Shown here one piece after another: positions 34,683-43,937 of a stretch of 64,000 nucleotides of DNA. The translations under genes and the position numbers were made by a program. Location: contig NZ_JAKIJS010000001.1 of assembly GCF_021608225.1 (NCBI RefSeq), positions 124,001 through 188,000 of the forward strand. The letters are read 5' to 3'. The notes under the pieces were generated by a model. That model searched no databases and was not told the DNA's origin. It saw only the letters and a list, made by a program, of their open reading frames with translations. Position 1 is the first letter of the stretch. Each line of letters begins with the position of its first letter. The stretch comes from Pseudalkalibacillus berkeleyi (GTDB lineage: Bacteria; Bacillota; Bacilli; Bacillales; Fictibacillaceae).

Positions 34683-35972
34683 ATGAAAAAGTCGATTTGG
34701 ATCGGATTGGGTTTTCTTCTATATGGAGCGCTAATTTCCTGGTATTTGTTTATGGGTGCGGATACATCCATACCAACCCAATACGAGGGGACGGAAGCCG
34801 ATCCATCTGTATTCATGTCTGAACGGCAACTTGAATTGAGTCATGATTTTTCTAGAATTAAGCAATGGCTATATTTCTTATCTGTGCCATTTGAGTGGGT
34901 GATTTACCTCGTAGTACTTGGATTTGGTTTATCCAAATGGTTCAGAACGAGGGCAATGGAAGTTACACGTTTTTCAATCATTCATAATTTGATTTATGTT
35001 GTGCTCTTGTCATTGATTGCTTTCATTATGAGTTTACCGATTGATTACTATAGTTACACCGTTTCGTTGGATTATCAAATTTCAATCCAACCCTTTTCGG
35101 ATTGGATGAGAGATAAAATCATCTCATTTTGGATCAATACTTTATTCTTGTTTGTCATTGTCCAGACGCTATATTGGCTAATGAACAAATCGGAGAAAAG
35201 ATGGTGGCTGTACGGATGGCTTTTATCCGTCCCATTCACATTATTTATCTACTTCATTCAACCGATTTGGATCGATCCACTTTATAACGATTTTTATCGA
35301 CTGGAAGATAAAGTACTTGAGGATAAAATATTAGCATTAGCTGACAGAGCCGACATTTCGGCCGATCGGGTTTATGAAGTGAATATGTCTGAGAAGACAA
35401 ATGCATTGAATGCATACGTAAATGGTATCGGTTCAAACCTTCGAATTGTTCTTTGGGATACGACCTTACAAAAATTAAGCGATGAAGAAGTTCTATTCGT
35501 CATGGCCCACGAAATGGGACACTTCGTCAAACATCACCTGTACTGGAACTTAATCGGCTCAATCGTAACTTCATTCTTAGGACTCTGGATTGGATCAAGA
35601 GTGTTCAACTGGATGATTCGAAAGTGGGGTCATCATTGGGGAATTGAGAAACCTACTGATATTGCTTCATTGCCCGCTTTACTCCTTGTTTTTTCAGTGT
35701 TATCGTTCATGGCGAGTCCAGTTGAAAATGCGATTTCAAGAAATGCTGAGCATTCAGCAGATGAATACGCGATAGAGATGACAGAGGATTCTAAGGCTGC
35801 AGTTGGATCTTTCCAGCAACTTGCGGTATCTGGACTAAGTGAAGTACACCCACCGTTACTCGTTAAGTTATTTTTATACGGACATCCTACTATGCTTGAA
35901 AGAATTACGTTTCTTGATCAATGGGAGCAAAAGACAACCAAGAATGAAAAAATAGAGGAAGAAGAAAAATAA
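34683..35972 (+). CDS. M48 family zinc metalloprotease (Ste24/CAAX-protease-like)
   Basis: Membrane-bound peptidase of 429 residues. Several hydrophobic helices precede the zinc site VMAHEMGHFVKHH (H276-E277-xx-H280), and the third ligand region is NAEHSADEYAIEM near residue 360. The arrangement of helices resembles Ste24-type enzymes. Role probably in quality control or processing of membrane proteins. ATG 34683 follows AGAGGGGTGA. It ends with a charged tail EKIEEEEK. Single gene. Confidence 0.9.
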   Translation: MKKSIWIGLGFLLYGALISWYLFMGADTSIPTQYEGTEADPSVFMSERQLELSHDFSRIKQWLYFLSVPFEWVIYLVVLGFGLSKWFRTRAMEVTRFSIIHNLIYVVLLSLIAFIMSLPIDYYSYTVSLDYQISIQPFSDWMRDKIISFWINTLFLFVIVQTLYWLMNKSEKRWWLYGWLLSVPFTLFIYFIQPIWIDPLYNDFYRLEDKVLEDKILALADRADISADRVYEVNMSEKTNALNAYVNGIGSNLRIVLWDTTLQKLSDEEVLFVMAHEMGHFVKHHLYWNLIGSIVTSFLGLWIGSRVFNWMIRKWGHHWGIEKPTDIASLPALLLVFSVLSFMASPVENAISRNAEHSADEYAIEMTEDSKAAVGSFQQLAVSGLSEVHPPLLVKLFLYGHPTMLERITFLDQWEQKTTKNEKIEEEEK

Positions 35973-36048
35973 TAAAATCCCAATCATGTTTCCTGCTCTT
36001 CATATAAGGGAATAACCCAAACAAGAACATGATGAGAGGGGTGGTCCT

Positions 36049-36207
36049 ATGGATCGTCATGATGAAATGGACGTTCGTGAAAAGAAAGTTGAAAAGAAGC
36101 AAGATTCTAGCATGGTAGCATCAACTTTCATCAAATATGCGACATACTTAATTATTTTCTTCGGTATTCTTTACTTTCTCATTAACTACATTTTACCGAT
36201 GTTTTAA
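36049..36207 (+). CDS. Small single-span membrane protein, 52 residues
   Basis: ATG 36049 follows GAGAGGGGTGG. The product has a highly charged N-terminal half (MDRHDEMDVREKKVEKKQD) and one C-terminal hydrophobic segment (residues 30-52, ending NYILPMF). Codon pattern and a strong terminator 6 bp after the stop support expression. No family recognised. Confidence 0.6.
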   Translation: MDRHDEMDVREKKVEKKQDSSMVASTFIKYATYLIIFFGILYFLINYILPMF

Positions 36208-36213
36208 GATGAA

Positions 36214-36270
36214 AAGGAGTGACTTCAACTTTGAGCGGTTATGGCTCAAGTGAGGTCACTCCTTCTTTAC
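36214..36270. terminator. Bidirectional terminator
   Basis: AAGGAGTGAC pairs with GTCACTCCTT, with an inner TTGAGC/GCTCAA helix. It lies between the small membrane protein and convergent proS and may serve both. Confidence 0.75.
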
Positions 36271-36293
36271 TAGCTAAGAAAGTAGAAAGCAAT

Positions 36294-37724
36294 TTAATAC
36301 GCTTTTGCCCAATACACCATTTCCTTTGCTTTTTCTCCACAACATACGCATTGATCAGATAAGCTTTCTTGCTCGAATGGGATACAGCGAGAGGTTGCGG
36401 ATGTTTTTTCTTTAATCTGTTCCTCACAAGATGTTTCACCGCACCACATCGCTTTAATGAATCCACCATGGTTTTCAAGTTTATCTTCGAATTCTTCAAA
36501 CGATAAAGCAACAGAAGTTCTCTTTTCACGTAGCTTTACAGCTTTCCGGTATAGGTTGTTTTGAATTTCCGCCAACAGCTTAGTGATTGTTGTGTCGAGC
36601 TCATTCAACGGAATGAAAACTTTTTCCCCAGTGTCACGGCGGACTAAAACGACTTGCTCTTTTTCAATGTCTTTTGGTCCAACTTCTAGGCGAAGCGGAA
36701 TTCCTTTCATCTCATATTCGTTAAATTTCCATCCAGGCTTTTTATCGCTAGCATCGATTCCGACTCGAGCAATACTTGAAAGCTTTTCTTTTAAATCATA
36801 TGCAAAGTCAAGAACGCCTTCTTTGTGCTGGGCAATCGGTACAATCATCAATTGAGTCGGCGCAATTTTTGGTGGAATGACAAGACCTCGGTTATCGCCG
36901 TGTACCATGATCATCGCACCAATGATACGCGTAGTTAGTCCCCAAGACGTCTGATGGACAAACTGTTGTTCACCATTTTGATCCGAGTATTGAATGCCAA
37001 ATGCTCTTGCGAATCCATCCCCAAGATAGTGAGAAGTCCCTGATTGAAGCGCTTTACCGTCGTGCATCAGACTTTCAATCGTATAAGTAAAATCAGCACC
37101 TGCAAACTTTTCCTTTTCCGTCTTTTGTCCTTTCAGAACAGGGATAGCGAGGATGTTTTCACATAGGTCTGCGTAAACGTTCAACATTCTTGTCGTTTCT
37201 TCTTTAGCATCCTCGGCATCTACATGACAAGTATGACCCTCCTGCCAGAGAAATTCGAGTGTGCGAAGGAAAGGACGAGTCGTTTTTTCCCAACGAACAA
37301 CATTAGCCCATTGGTTATAAAGCTTCGGTAAATCTCGATAAGAATGAATAATGTTTTTATAATGTTCACAGAAAAGAATTTCTGAGGTCGGACGGACGCA
37401 TAAACGCTCTGTGAGCTCTTCGTCTCCACCATGAGTGACCCATGCTACTTCAGGTGCAAACCCTTCAATATGGTCCTTTTCACGTTGTAGCATGCTTTCA
37501 GGAATGAATAGAGGCATATAAACATTCTCATGTCCGGTTTCCTTAATCCTGTGATCGAGTTCATTTTTGATATTTTCCCAGATGGCATATCCATAAGGAC
37601 GGATAATCATGGAACCTCGTACGCTGGAGTAATCAACTAGATCCGCTTTCTTAACGACATCTGTATACCACTGCGCAAAATCATCTTCCATAGCCGTAAC
37701 TTCTTGCACAAAACCTTTACCCAT
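36294..37724 (-). CDS. proS: Prolyl-tRNA synthetase (short, eukaryote/archaeon-like type)
   Basis: Charges tRNA-Pro. It has 476 residues without the bacterial editing insertion, so it is the ProS type 3 form. Class II motifs seen: [14 protein letters not shown] near residue 37, [21 protein letters not shown] near residue 140, and [26 protein letters not shown] near residue 255. A C-terminal zinc module includes CGETSCEEQ and CVCCG, and the chain ends in a conserved YWAKAY tyrosine. A proline T-box leader precedes it. Bacteria with this form often have a second, bacterial-type ProS elsewhere. Confidence 0.95.
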   Translation of the reverse strand: MGKGFVQEVTAMEDDFAQWYTDVVKKADLVDYSSVRGSMIIRPYGYAIWENIKNELDHRIKETGHENVYMPLFIPESMLQREKDHIEGFAPEVAWVTHGGDEELTERLCVRPTSEILFCEHYKNIIHSYRDLPKLYNQWANVVRWEKTTRPFLRTLEFLWQEGHTCHVDAEDAKEETTRMLNVYADLCENILAIPVLKGQKTEKEKFAGADFTYTIESLMHDGKALQSGTSHYLGDGFARAFGIQYSDQNGEQQFVHQTSWGLTTRIIGAMIMVHGDNRGLVIPPKIAPTQLMIVPIAQHKEGVLDFAYDLKEKLSSIARVGIDASDKKPGWKFNEYEMKGIPLRLEVGPKDIEKEQVVLVRRDTGEKVFIPLNELDTTITKLLAEIQNNLYRKAVKLREKRTSVALSFEEFEDKLENHGGFIKAMWCGETSCEEQIKEKTSATSRCIPFEQESLSDQCVCCGEKAKEMVYWAKAY

Positions 37725-37783
37725 TTCATCACCTCGTTGATTATTTTTTCATTAAGTATTAGTTCCCGTAAATAGTGTAAAAA

Positions 37784-38040
37784 CAAAAAAAGCCTTAATC
37801 CCAAAAAGGGACCAAGACTTTGGCGGTACCACCCTACATTTATAAGGCAGCAATGTACCTTATACGCTCAAATCATGATAACGGCTCATTGCCGCTGTAT
37901 CTTAGTTTATGTCGATACAGAACTCTGAGGTAGGTTCAAATGCTAGTCAGTAGAAACCTTTCAGCAGTCGGTTTCCTCTCTAATAAAGACTTCATCACTT
38001 TACTGATCCTCTTCATCGCTTCAGTTTGTGTTTCAAGTAA
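37784..38040 (-). promoter_or_regulatory. T-box riboswitch, proline specifier
   Basis: On the minus strand the T-box bulge sequence AGGGTGGTACCGCC (37823-37836) is followed by a terminator, GTCTTGGTCCC/GGGATTAAGGC then T-run (37784-37821). Upstream lies Stem I, with an AGTA motif (38001-38004) and a specifier loop reading GAACCTACC. The specifier codon is CCT (complement of 37932-37934), which is proline. Uncharged tRNA-Pro would stabilise the antiterminator and permit proS expression. Confidence 0.92.
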
Positions 38041-38185
38041 TATAATCCGGTTCGAAAAATATGTCAAGAGAATATTTACAGGTTACCCATTTTTTTCAGA
38101 ATATATAAGAAATTTTGGATGCTTGTTCATTATTTCGAAATTTATTACTTATAGTATAGTAATGGACTACATTTGAGGTGATTAG

Positions 38186-38749
38186 ATGAAAAGAATGAAG
38201 TGGCTAGTAATATGTGGGTTGCTCATAGGCTTAGGTGCACTAGCCTGGGCAATTCCTAATAAAGTGGAGCAATCCAGACAACAAGTTGAGACAATTAAAG
38301 CATCTAAAGTAGCTGTCACGACAGTTGCGGCAATAGGAAGGGACGCGCCTGATTTTAAGCTCCAAGCTTTGTCAGGAGAGGATGTTCGTCTTTCAGACTT
38401 CAAGGGGAAAACAGTAATCTTAAATTTTTGGACGACCTGGTGTACCTATTGTAAGAAGGAAATACCAGAACTCATCAATTTTCATCACCTTTACAAAAAA
38501 GAAGAAGTTGTTGTCATTGCAGTCAATTTAAGTTCTGAAGAAGAGAACATAGAAAATGTCGCGATGTTTGCAAAAGAATTTGAAATCCCATTCTTAGTCC
38601 CACTCGATAAAGAGGGGGAGGTAGGGAAAGCCTATCAGATCATCATGATTCCAACGACTTTCATCATCAATCCAGAAGGGAAGATTCAAAATAAAATTAT
38701 GGGACCGGTAAAGCTTGATCAGCTTAAACAGCAGCTAAAGGGTTCGTAA
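38186..38749 (+). CDS. Membrane-anchored thioredoxin-like protein (TlpA/ResA type)
   Basis: Extracytoplasmic thiol-disulfide oxidoreductase of 187 residues. One N-terminal membrane anchor (residues 5-24) is followed by a thioredoxin fold with active site W-C-T-Y-C at C86 and C89. The cis-proline region is IMIPTTFIINPEG near residue 152. ResA-type proteins keep apocytochrome c haem-binding cysteines reduced; TlpA relatives serve other exported proteins. No cytochrome maturation genes are adjacent, so the client is unknown. The ATG follows TTGAGGTGA. Confidence 0.88.
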   Translation: MKRMKWLVICGLLIGLGALAWAIPNKVEQSRQQVETIKASKVAVTTVAAIGRDAPDFKLQALSGEDVRLSDFKGKTVILNFWTTWCTYCKKEIPELINFHHLYKKEEVVVIAVNLSSEEENIENVAMFAKEFEIPFLVPLDKEGEVGKAYQIIMIPTTFIINPEGKIQNKIMGPVKLDQLKQQLKGS

Positions 38750-38768
38750 TAAAAGAAAGCACAATATA

Positions 38769-40103
38769 TCAAAGGCGGAAGTTTTCTTTCGTATGTCCTG
38801 TGTTTTTAGCGAGTTCTTCCATCTTTCCATTCAAATACTGGTGATCGAGCTCGATTAAACTAGTACGGTCAATTCCTTCTCCTACGGCCTTGGCAAAATT
38901 CCAAATCGTATCTTGAAGTTTGCTTTCACTTTTCTCGGCAATCAAGGTTAAAGCTTCAATGATAGAAGCAAGAACCGATACATCCTGGCGCGCGTAGAAC
39001 CGAATTTGGTAAAAGGTTTTATATAACACATGGGAGAAAGTATGCGATCTTAACACGACTCTTAAATTTTTATCTTGATCGAAAATGTAAGGTTCTTCTA
39101 TGGATTCTTCCGCAAGTCGAGAAAGGACCTTACCAAGTCTTTGAATACAATTAATAGCTGTTTGAGGATCATTGATGCCAGGTGAGATGGCTCTTAGCGC
39201 AATTTCAGTCAGTTTCTGAATCCCAAATTCAATGTCTTGCTCAGTTGTCCGTTGCCCACCAATCCGAAATTGTTTTCGGTAATCTTCTACTTTGTACACC
39301 CGATCACCTAGTGACCAATAGGAAAAGAGCGGTGTCCCTTTATCAACGTAATCACCGATGTTCCTCTCCATACGGATCAGTAGGTCGTCTTTATGAGCAT
39401 GTTTAACGATGGAATCAATATCGATAAATTGTATGAATCCTGATCGATTTGATACAACTAGTTGATGTGCGTTTAATTTGTATTCTTCACTCTCCCAGTC
39501 CGACCAAGGTGATGTGGATGAAGAAGTGAGCTGAGCATGACCTTCTTTACGACTTTTAAGAATTGCTAAGCAATTATCAGTAATATCTTGTATGAGGTTA
39601 CTAACCTGTATCCATGTACCAACGTGATGAATGAAATAAACAAAGAATCCTAAGCAAAGTGCAGATATAGATACTGACATAATTGGGACGAGCATGAACA
39701 CCTTCTGATCGGCCATATTCATCCAAAGCATAACTAATACGAAATATAGAAATGATCCTACAAAGATGCCTAACACTCTTCTCGTTACCATATCGCTAAT
39801 GAAATTGTTCAATGTACGAGGGGAATATTGAGATAAATAAGTAGATAACAATACCATAATCGATGAAAAGGTGATGGCGGTCATCGTTAAGATTGACGTA
39901 GCTAGGGCACTTAAAATAATTTGAGTGGTTTCCCTGTCAGTGACCATGAATCTTGGCAAATAGGATTGCGCACCTTGTTTGTCTAGATAAATATCAAAAC
40001 GGACCGAGGCATAGGCCAATATGAGGGAAAACACACTATAGAAAGCTGGCAAATACCAAAAGCCTTTTCGTATTGAATGAATGAACGTTCTCGTATACAT
40101 CAT
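38769..40103 (-). CDS. DUF2254 membrane protein (copy 1)
   Basis: A 444-residue predicted membrane protein with about four N-terminal hydrophobic segments (residues 10-165) and a soluble C-terminal region. Family-like stretches are ALATSILTMTAITFSSIMVLLSTYLSQYSPRTLNNFISD near residue 70 and QDIEFGIQKLTEIALRAISPGINDPQTAINCIQRLG near residue 290. Function unknown. ATG 40103 is placed after GGGTGG; the TTG 12 bp upstream is the site itself. Paralogous to the next upstream gene on the same strand. Confidence 0.85.
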   Translation of the reverse strand: MMYTRTFIHSIRKGFWYLPAFYSVFSLILAYASVRFDIYLDKQGAQSYLPRFMVTDRETTQIILSALATSILTMTAITFSSIMVLLSTYLSQYSPRTLNNFISDMVTRRVLGIFVGSFLYFVLVMLWMNMADQKVFMLVPIMSVSISALCLGFFVYFIHHVGTWIQVSNLIQDITDNCLAILKSRKEGHAQLTSSSTSPWSDWESEEYKLNAHQLVVSNRSGFIQFIDIDSIVKHAHKDDLLIRMERNIGDYVDKGTPLFSYWSLGDRVYKVEDYRKQFRIGGQRTTEQDIEFGIQKLTEIALRAISPGINDPQTAINCIQRLGKVLSRLAEESIEEPYIFDQDKNLRVVLRSHTFSHVLYKTFYQIRFYARQDVSVLASIIEALTLIAEKSESKLQDTIWNFAKAVGEGIDRTSLIELDHQYLNGKMEELAKNTGHTKENFRL

Positions 40104-40211
40104 TTCGCCACCCAAAATATCAGTAAATTGTTTGATTCATGTTTGTAATTATCTTACCTCATAAAGCAAATTCCTATGAAATACGAAAAGGGCAAACACT
40201 GCATTCATTAT

Positions 40212-40243
40212 TTATAAAAAAAGATGACCTACGAAAGGTCACC
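40212..40243 (-). terminator. Intrinsic terminator of DUF2254 copy 2
   Basis: On the minus strand GGTGACCT pairs with AGGTCATC, followed by seven T residues. It shows that the two DUF2254 copies are likely separate transcripts. Confidence 0.8.
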
Positions 40244-41602
40244 TCAACTCTTCTTCAACTTCACTTGTTCATATTCGCTTTCACAATTCGTAGACTTCGC
40301 AAGTCGTTCAACCTTCTCATTGATAAAGTCTTTGTCCCAGTCTAGCAAGACGTCCTTTTCAATGCCATCAACAAAGTATTTTGTGAAATCCCATATCGCT
40401 TTATGAACAGCACGATCCGTAGGATTTCGTTCAATAATTCCATGTAAAACGGATAAAGTAGACGCACAGACAGAAACATCCTCACGAGCATAGTGTCTGA
40501 TTTGATAAAAGGCTTTGTATAACAGTTCCCTGTAGGAATGGATGTCGATTATGACTCTAAGCTCATCGTTTTCATCATAATAAAACGGTCTAGGAAAAGC
40601 GGTATCACCCAATTCAGCTAAAATTGACCCGATACGGTTGATGCTATTTATTGCAGTATGTGGGTCATTAATACCTGGGGAGATCGCGCGTAATGCGATT
40701 TCCACCAACTTTTGAATCCCAAATTCAACGTCTTGAACGGTATTACGTTCAGTTCCGATTACAAAACATTCTTCATAACTCTCTAGGTATTCCTCCTCTG
40801 AGGAAGACCCTTCGATCACAGAAAAGAGGGGCGTATCTTTTAAAATATAGTCTCCAATTCGTCTTTCCACTTTGAGCGTTTCATTTCTACTCTTGGCTTT
40901 ATCGATAATAGAGGAGACCTTGATCATTTGTAAGTAACCCCCCTCAGAAGAAAGAACCGTCAATTTATCAGACCTCTTGATCTGTTGGAGATCTTCATGA
41001 GCAGATAATTTTTTCGTGTGTGTATTTGAACTTTCATCAATTAAATGGAAGCTTTCTTTAATGGTTCTGAGCGTTCTAGTTGATATTTTATCTATGAGAT
41101 TGTTCACTTGCGTCCATGTTGCTACATGGTGGATGAAAAATACGAAAAAGCCGAGTGAAACAATCGCCCAGACGACAGCAATTCCAGGTGCGATGAACAA
41201 TTTCTTATCACTGACATCCTTTATGAAGAGCAGGATTAACAATGAATAAATAAATGCGCCAGTAAATACGCCCAAAACTCGTTGGGTGACGATATCACTA
41301 ATAAAGTCTTGCAACGTTCTTGGAGAAAATTGGGAAGAATATGTAGTTAACACGACCATAATTGAAGAAAATGTTATAGCGGTCATCGTTAATACAGAAA
41401 CTGCAATTGCATTTAATATGGTTTGTCCAAGCTTAACATCTGTCAAAAGAGCGTCAGGTACATAATCTCTAATTTGTTCAATGGAAACTGATTTTTCAAT
41501 AATAACACTGATGATTGATAAGAAAATCGCCAAAGTTCCATAAAACGTTGGAAGGAACCAAAAGCTATGTCTAAATTTAATCCAATATTCATTAAGTTTC
41601 AT
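40244..41602 (-). CDS. DUF2254 membrane protein (copy 2)
   Basis: Paralogue of the preceding copy, 452 residues, with matching segments AVSVLTMTAITFSSIMVVLTTYSSQFSPRTLQDFISD and QDVEFGIQKLVEIALRAISPGINDPHTAINSINRIG. Four predicted N-terminal helices, then a cytosolic or extracellular domain. The tail ends in KLKKS. ATG 41602 is preferred over ATG 41611, which lies directly against the GAAGG site. Function unknown. The pair arose by duplication, since divergence is spread along the whole length. Confidence 0.85.
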   Translation of the reverse strand: MKLNEYWIKFRHSFWFLPTFYGTLAIFLSIISVIIEKSVSIEQIRDYVPDALLTDVKLGQTILNAIAVSVLTMTAITFSSIMVVLTTYSSQFSPRTLQDFISDIVTQRVLGVFTGAFIYSLLILLFIKDVSDKKLFIAPGIAVVWAIVSLGFFVFFIHHVATWTQVNNLIDKISTRTLRTIKESFHLIDESSNTHTKKLSAHEDLQQIKRSDKLTVLSSEGGYLQMIKVSSIIDKAKSRNETLKVERRIGDYILKDTPLFSVIEGSSSEEEYLESYEECFVIGTERNTVQDVEFGIQKLVEIALRAISPGINDPHTAINSINRIGSILAELGDTAFPRPFYYDENDELRVIIDIHSYRELLYKAFYQIRHYAREDVSVCASTLSVLHGIIERNPTDRAVHKAIWDFTKYFVDGIEKDVLLDWDKDFINEKVERLAKSTNCESEYEQVKLKKS

Positions 41603-41640
41603 GTAATCCATCCTTCGAATTGTATATCTTACTTATTCCC

Positions 41641-41677
41641 AAAAAGAAGAAGCATCAACCCGATTGGGCGATGCTTC
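41641..41677 (-). terminator. Intrinsic terminator of CAP-domain gene
   Basis: On the minus strand GAAGCATC-g-CCC pairs with GGG-tt-GATGCTTC, followed by TTCTTTTT. Confidence 0.85.
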
Positions 41678-41693
41678 ATTTTGGAGTTGTACT

Positions 41694-42554
41694 TTACCCA
41701 GTAAATGCTTGTGTGAACATCTTACCATATGGTCCACCATCTACAATACCGATACCAATTTTCGTATATTGGCTACCAAGAATGTTCTTGCGGTGACCAT
41801 CAGAGTTCATAAGTGATGTGTGTGCACCTTGTACTGAACTATTACCAGCAATGTTTTCACCAGCCGTTTGATATTCAATGCCAAATTGGTCCATCATATC
41901 GAAAGGTGATCCGTAAGTTGGTGAGTTATGATCGAAATAATTGTTGTCGATCATGTCTTGAGATTTTACTCGAGCCATTTTTGTTAGTTCAGGATCTGCC
42001 TTCAACGGTGCAACACCAGCTTTTTGACGCTCTTGATTCACGAGGTCAAGCATTTGTTGCTCATCAGCTGTTAATTGAAACTCAGCTTCTGAAGTCGTTT
42101 CTTGTTTATTCGCTTGTTCTGATTTTTGAGTTGGTTGTGGTGTAGCTTCTTGCTGTTGTGCTGGTTCCTGTGCTTTTTCTTGCTTTTGTTCAGGTTGTTT
42201 AACCTGTGGTTTTTCTGCATCTTGCTTAGGTGCTGGTTGTTCAGCTTTAGGCTCCTCAGCCTTTGGTTGCTCAGCCTTTGGCTCTTCCTTCTGTGGTTCA
42301 GATTGCTGAGCGTCTCCTTGATTTAAAGCCTTTTGAAGCTTTTCTTGAATTGATGCATCCAACTGAATATTATTTTTATTTAGAATGTCTTGAATGAAAG
42401 AGTTTAGTTGTTCTTGGTCGATCTGAACTTGACCATATTGCTTATATACATGAACTTGTGCGTCTGTATTGTTTGTTGAAGCTTCACTTACACCTGCACT
42501 AGCACCAAGGATGGATGCAGATAGTAAAGAAGTAACGAGAATTTTTTTGATCAA
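41694..42554 (-). CDS. Secreted CAP-domain protein with Pro/Glu/Gln-rich linker
   Basis: Exported protein of 286 residues. A Sec signal peptide (residues 1-25, ending ASA/SEA region) is followed by a short charged region. Next comes a low-complexity linker of PKAEQPKAEEPKAEQ-type repeats (about residues 78-150), then a C-terminal CAP/SCP domain (EQQMLDLVNQERQKAGVAPLKADPELTKMA to the end). The domain includes DNNYFDHNSPTYGSPFDMM, ENIAGN and HRKNILG. Related to Bacillus YkwD-like proteins, whose function is unknown. The linker suggests a cell-wall spacer. Confidence 0.9.
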   Translation of the reverse strand: MIKKILVTSLLSASILGASAGVSEASTNNTDAQVHVYKQYGQVQIDQEQLNSFIQDILNKNNIQLDASIQEKLQKALNQGDAQQSEPQKEEPKAEQPKAEEPKAEQPAPKQDAEKPQVKQPEQKQEKAQEPAQQQEATPQPTQKSEQANKQETTSEAEFQLTADEQQMLDLVNQERQKAGVAPLKADPELTKMARVKSQDMIDNNYFDHNSPTYGSPFDMMDQFGIEYQTAGENIAGNSSVQGAHTSLMNSDGHRKNILGSQYTKIGIGIVDGGPYGKMFTQAFTG

Positions 42555-42648
42555 TGTTCCTACCTCCTAATTTTTAGTTACATAGACACATTTCGCTTTT
42601 GTCTCAAATAGGGTGGGGGTTAGGGAACAATTGGTAAATAACGAAGAC

Positions 42649-42740
42649 TTGCACTGCATGTGCTGACTTCGACGTTAGCCACAGGACGGACTTGCACAGG
42701 AGGTGGCTGGACTTAGGCGAAGGTCCCCTTATCGAAAATC
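42649..42740. repeat. Second copy of the 6-kb structured repeat (reverse orientation)
   Basis: The reverse strand of 42649-42690 matches 6025-6066 with few differences, including CGTCCTGTGG, AACGTCGAAG and CAGCACAT. The homology continues more weakly to CTTCGCCTAAG near 42735. The rest of the 380-bp gap between the CAP gene and 42937 shows no gene or terminator I can support. Confidence 0.6.
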
Positions 42741-42936
42741 CTTTAAGCATCGTAAGTTTCGGGGTCTCGATTTGGCTGTTGTCGTTCTATTCACTATTCA
42801 TCTAACAGCAACAATCTTTAATAATTCAGCTAAAATAAAAAGAAATTAGTGTATGATAAAAGTAAATTTCCAACGGAAACTGCAATTCCTTTTCGAAGAC
42901 TATATAAAAGTAGGTGGAAAAGAGGAGGGTCTCAAT

Positions 42937-43557
42937 TTGTATCCAGAATTGGAAAAGTATAATCAAATCAAACAACAATATGAGAAACAGCTATCTCGTT
43001 TAAAATTAGATCAAAACGATTTAGAGGAAGAAAAGGAAACGATGTTGAATCAATATGAGGAATTGCTTTCCAAAGTCAGTGCCCAACAAAAAGCACACTC
43101 TCCAGATCGTGAAAGTTTGACAGGCCTTCGGTCAGAAATACAACAGCTAACTGAGGAGCTCGGTGATGTAATGGAGGAAAGTTCTCATCTTTCTCGTGCC
43201 CAGAAGGAACGGTTAAATGAATGGATGAGTCCATTAGAAAAAGGGCTTGAACGAGAGGTACTTGCAGCAAAGCAACATTTGAAGCTGAAAAAGGAAGAAT
43301 TTCAACAGTACCGTAGTGAAATGCTCCTTCTTTTACAACAGGTTTATGAAATAGAAGAATACATACATGAAATACATCACTCATATTCTGAAGCTTGTGC
43401 AGAATACTTGTCTAAACAAGATAAACAAAAGTTACAACTACAAGCGATCGATGTCCGGCAAGATGCTAAGCAAATGCTCGAAGAACTTCAAGAGGATCTC
43501 GATTATGTAAGTGAAAACGGGAAAATGCCTGAATGGTTCAAACGAAAGGTGAAGTAA
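42937..43557 (+). CDS. Coiled-coil protein of unknown function
   Basis: A highly charged, mostly helical protein with long heptad-rich stretches (EKQLSRLKLDQNDLEEEKETMLNQYEELLSKV; later LEREVLAAKQHLKLKKEEFQQYRSEMLLLLQQVYEIEEY). The first in-frame ATG at 42853 has no ribosome site, whereas AGAGGAGGG lies 7 bp before TTG 42937, which gives 206 residues. No membrane segment or enzymatic motif. I recognise no family. It may have a structural or sporulation-linked role, but nothing in the sequence proves this. Confidence 0.65.
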   Translation: MYPELEKYNQIKQQYEKQLSRLKLDQNDLEEEKETMLNQYEELLSKVSAQQKAHSPDRESLTGLRSEIQQLTEELGDVMEESSHLSRAQKERLNEWMSPLEKGLEREVLAAKQHLKLKKEEFQQYRSEMLLLLQQVYEIEEYIHEIHHSYSEACAEYLSKQDKQKLQLQAIDVRQDAKQMLEELQEDLDYVSENGKMPEWFKRKVK

Positions 43558-43593
43558 AGCTGAAACTGATGAAAATAGTGCTAAATGTTATAT

Positions 43594-43638
43594 CAAAAAA
43601 AAGTGAGAGGCCACAACTGGGGGGAGTCGTGGCCTCTC
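43594..43638 (-). terminator. Terminator, minus strand
   Basis: GAGAGGCCAC pairs perfectly with GTGGCCTCTC. Only on the minus strand is the hairpin followed by a T-run, so it ends the yjcZ-like transcript. It may also stall the convergent coiled-coil gene. Confidence 0.8.
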
Positions 43639-43724
43639 GTCCGTACAGGATTGGAAGGGTAATAGTAAATTACATACGCAGCGTTTGTAATCAACTATAT
43701 TGGAATAGGGGAAGTACAATAGGA

Positions 43725-43811
43725 TTAATATACAAACGCTGTACCTACAATAATTAACAAGATAAACAATACTACGATTAAAGCAAATCCGGCACCGTAA
43801 GAGTAACCCAT
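43725..43811 (-). CDS. YjcZ family sporulation peptide, 28 residues
   Basis: A 28-codon ORF with start MGYSYGAGFALIVVLF and one hydrophobic span to the end (IVGTAFVY). This is the pattern of YjcZ/YtpI-like tiny sporulation proteins of Bacillaceae, MGY-glycine-rich start then a membrane helix. GAAGGGGGTG precedes the start at good spacing and a terminator lies downstream. An 11-bp inverted repeat, CAGCGTTTGTA (43679) and TACAAACGCTG (43731), straddles the stop codon. Confidence 0.8.
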   Translation of the reverse strand: MGYSYGAGFALIVVLFILLIIVGTAFVY

Positions 43812-43937
43812 GCTAACACCCCCTTCGAAACATGTCTCCAGTGAGAGTTTCCTCACATTAATACAATATGCATATAATGTGTGGTTGTATGGACAAGTGA
43901 ATTAGGACATTAATGGAATTTTGGAGGAGGAAGAGCC

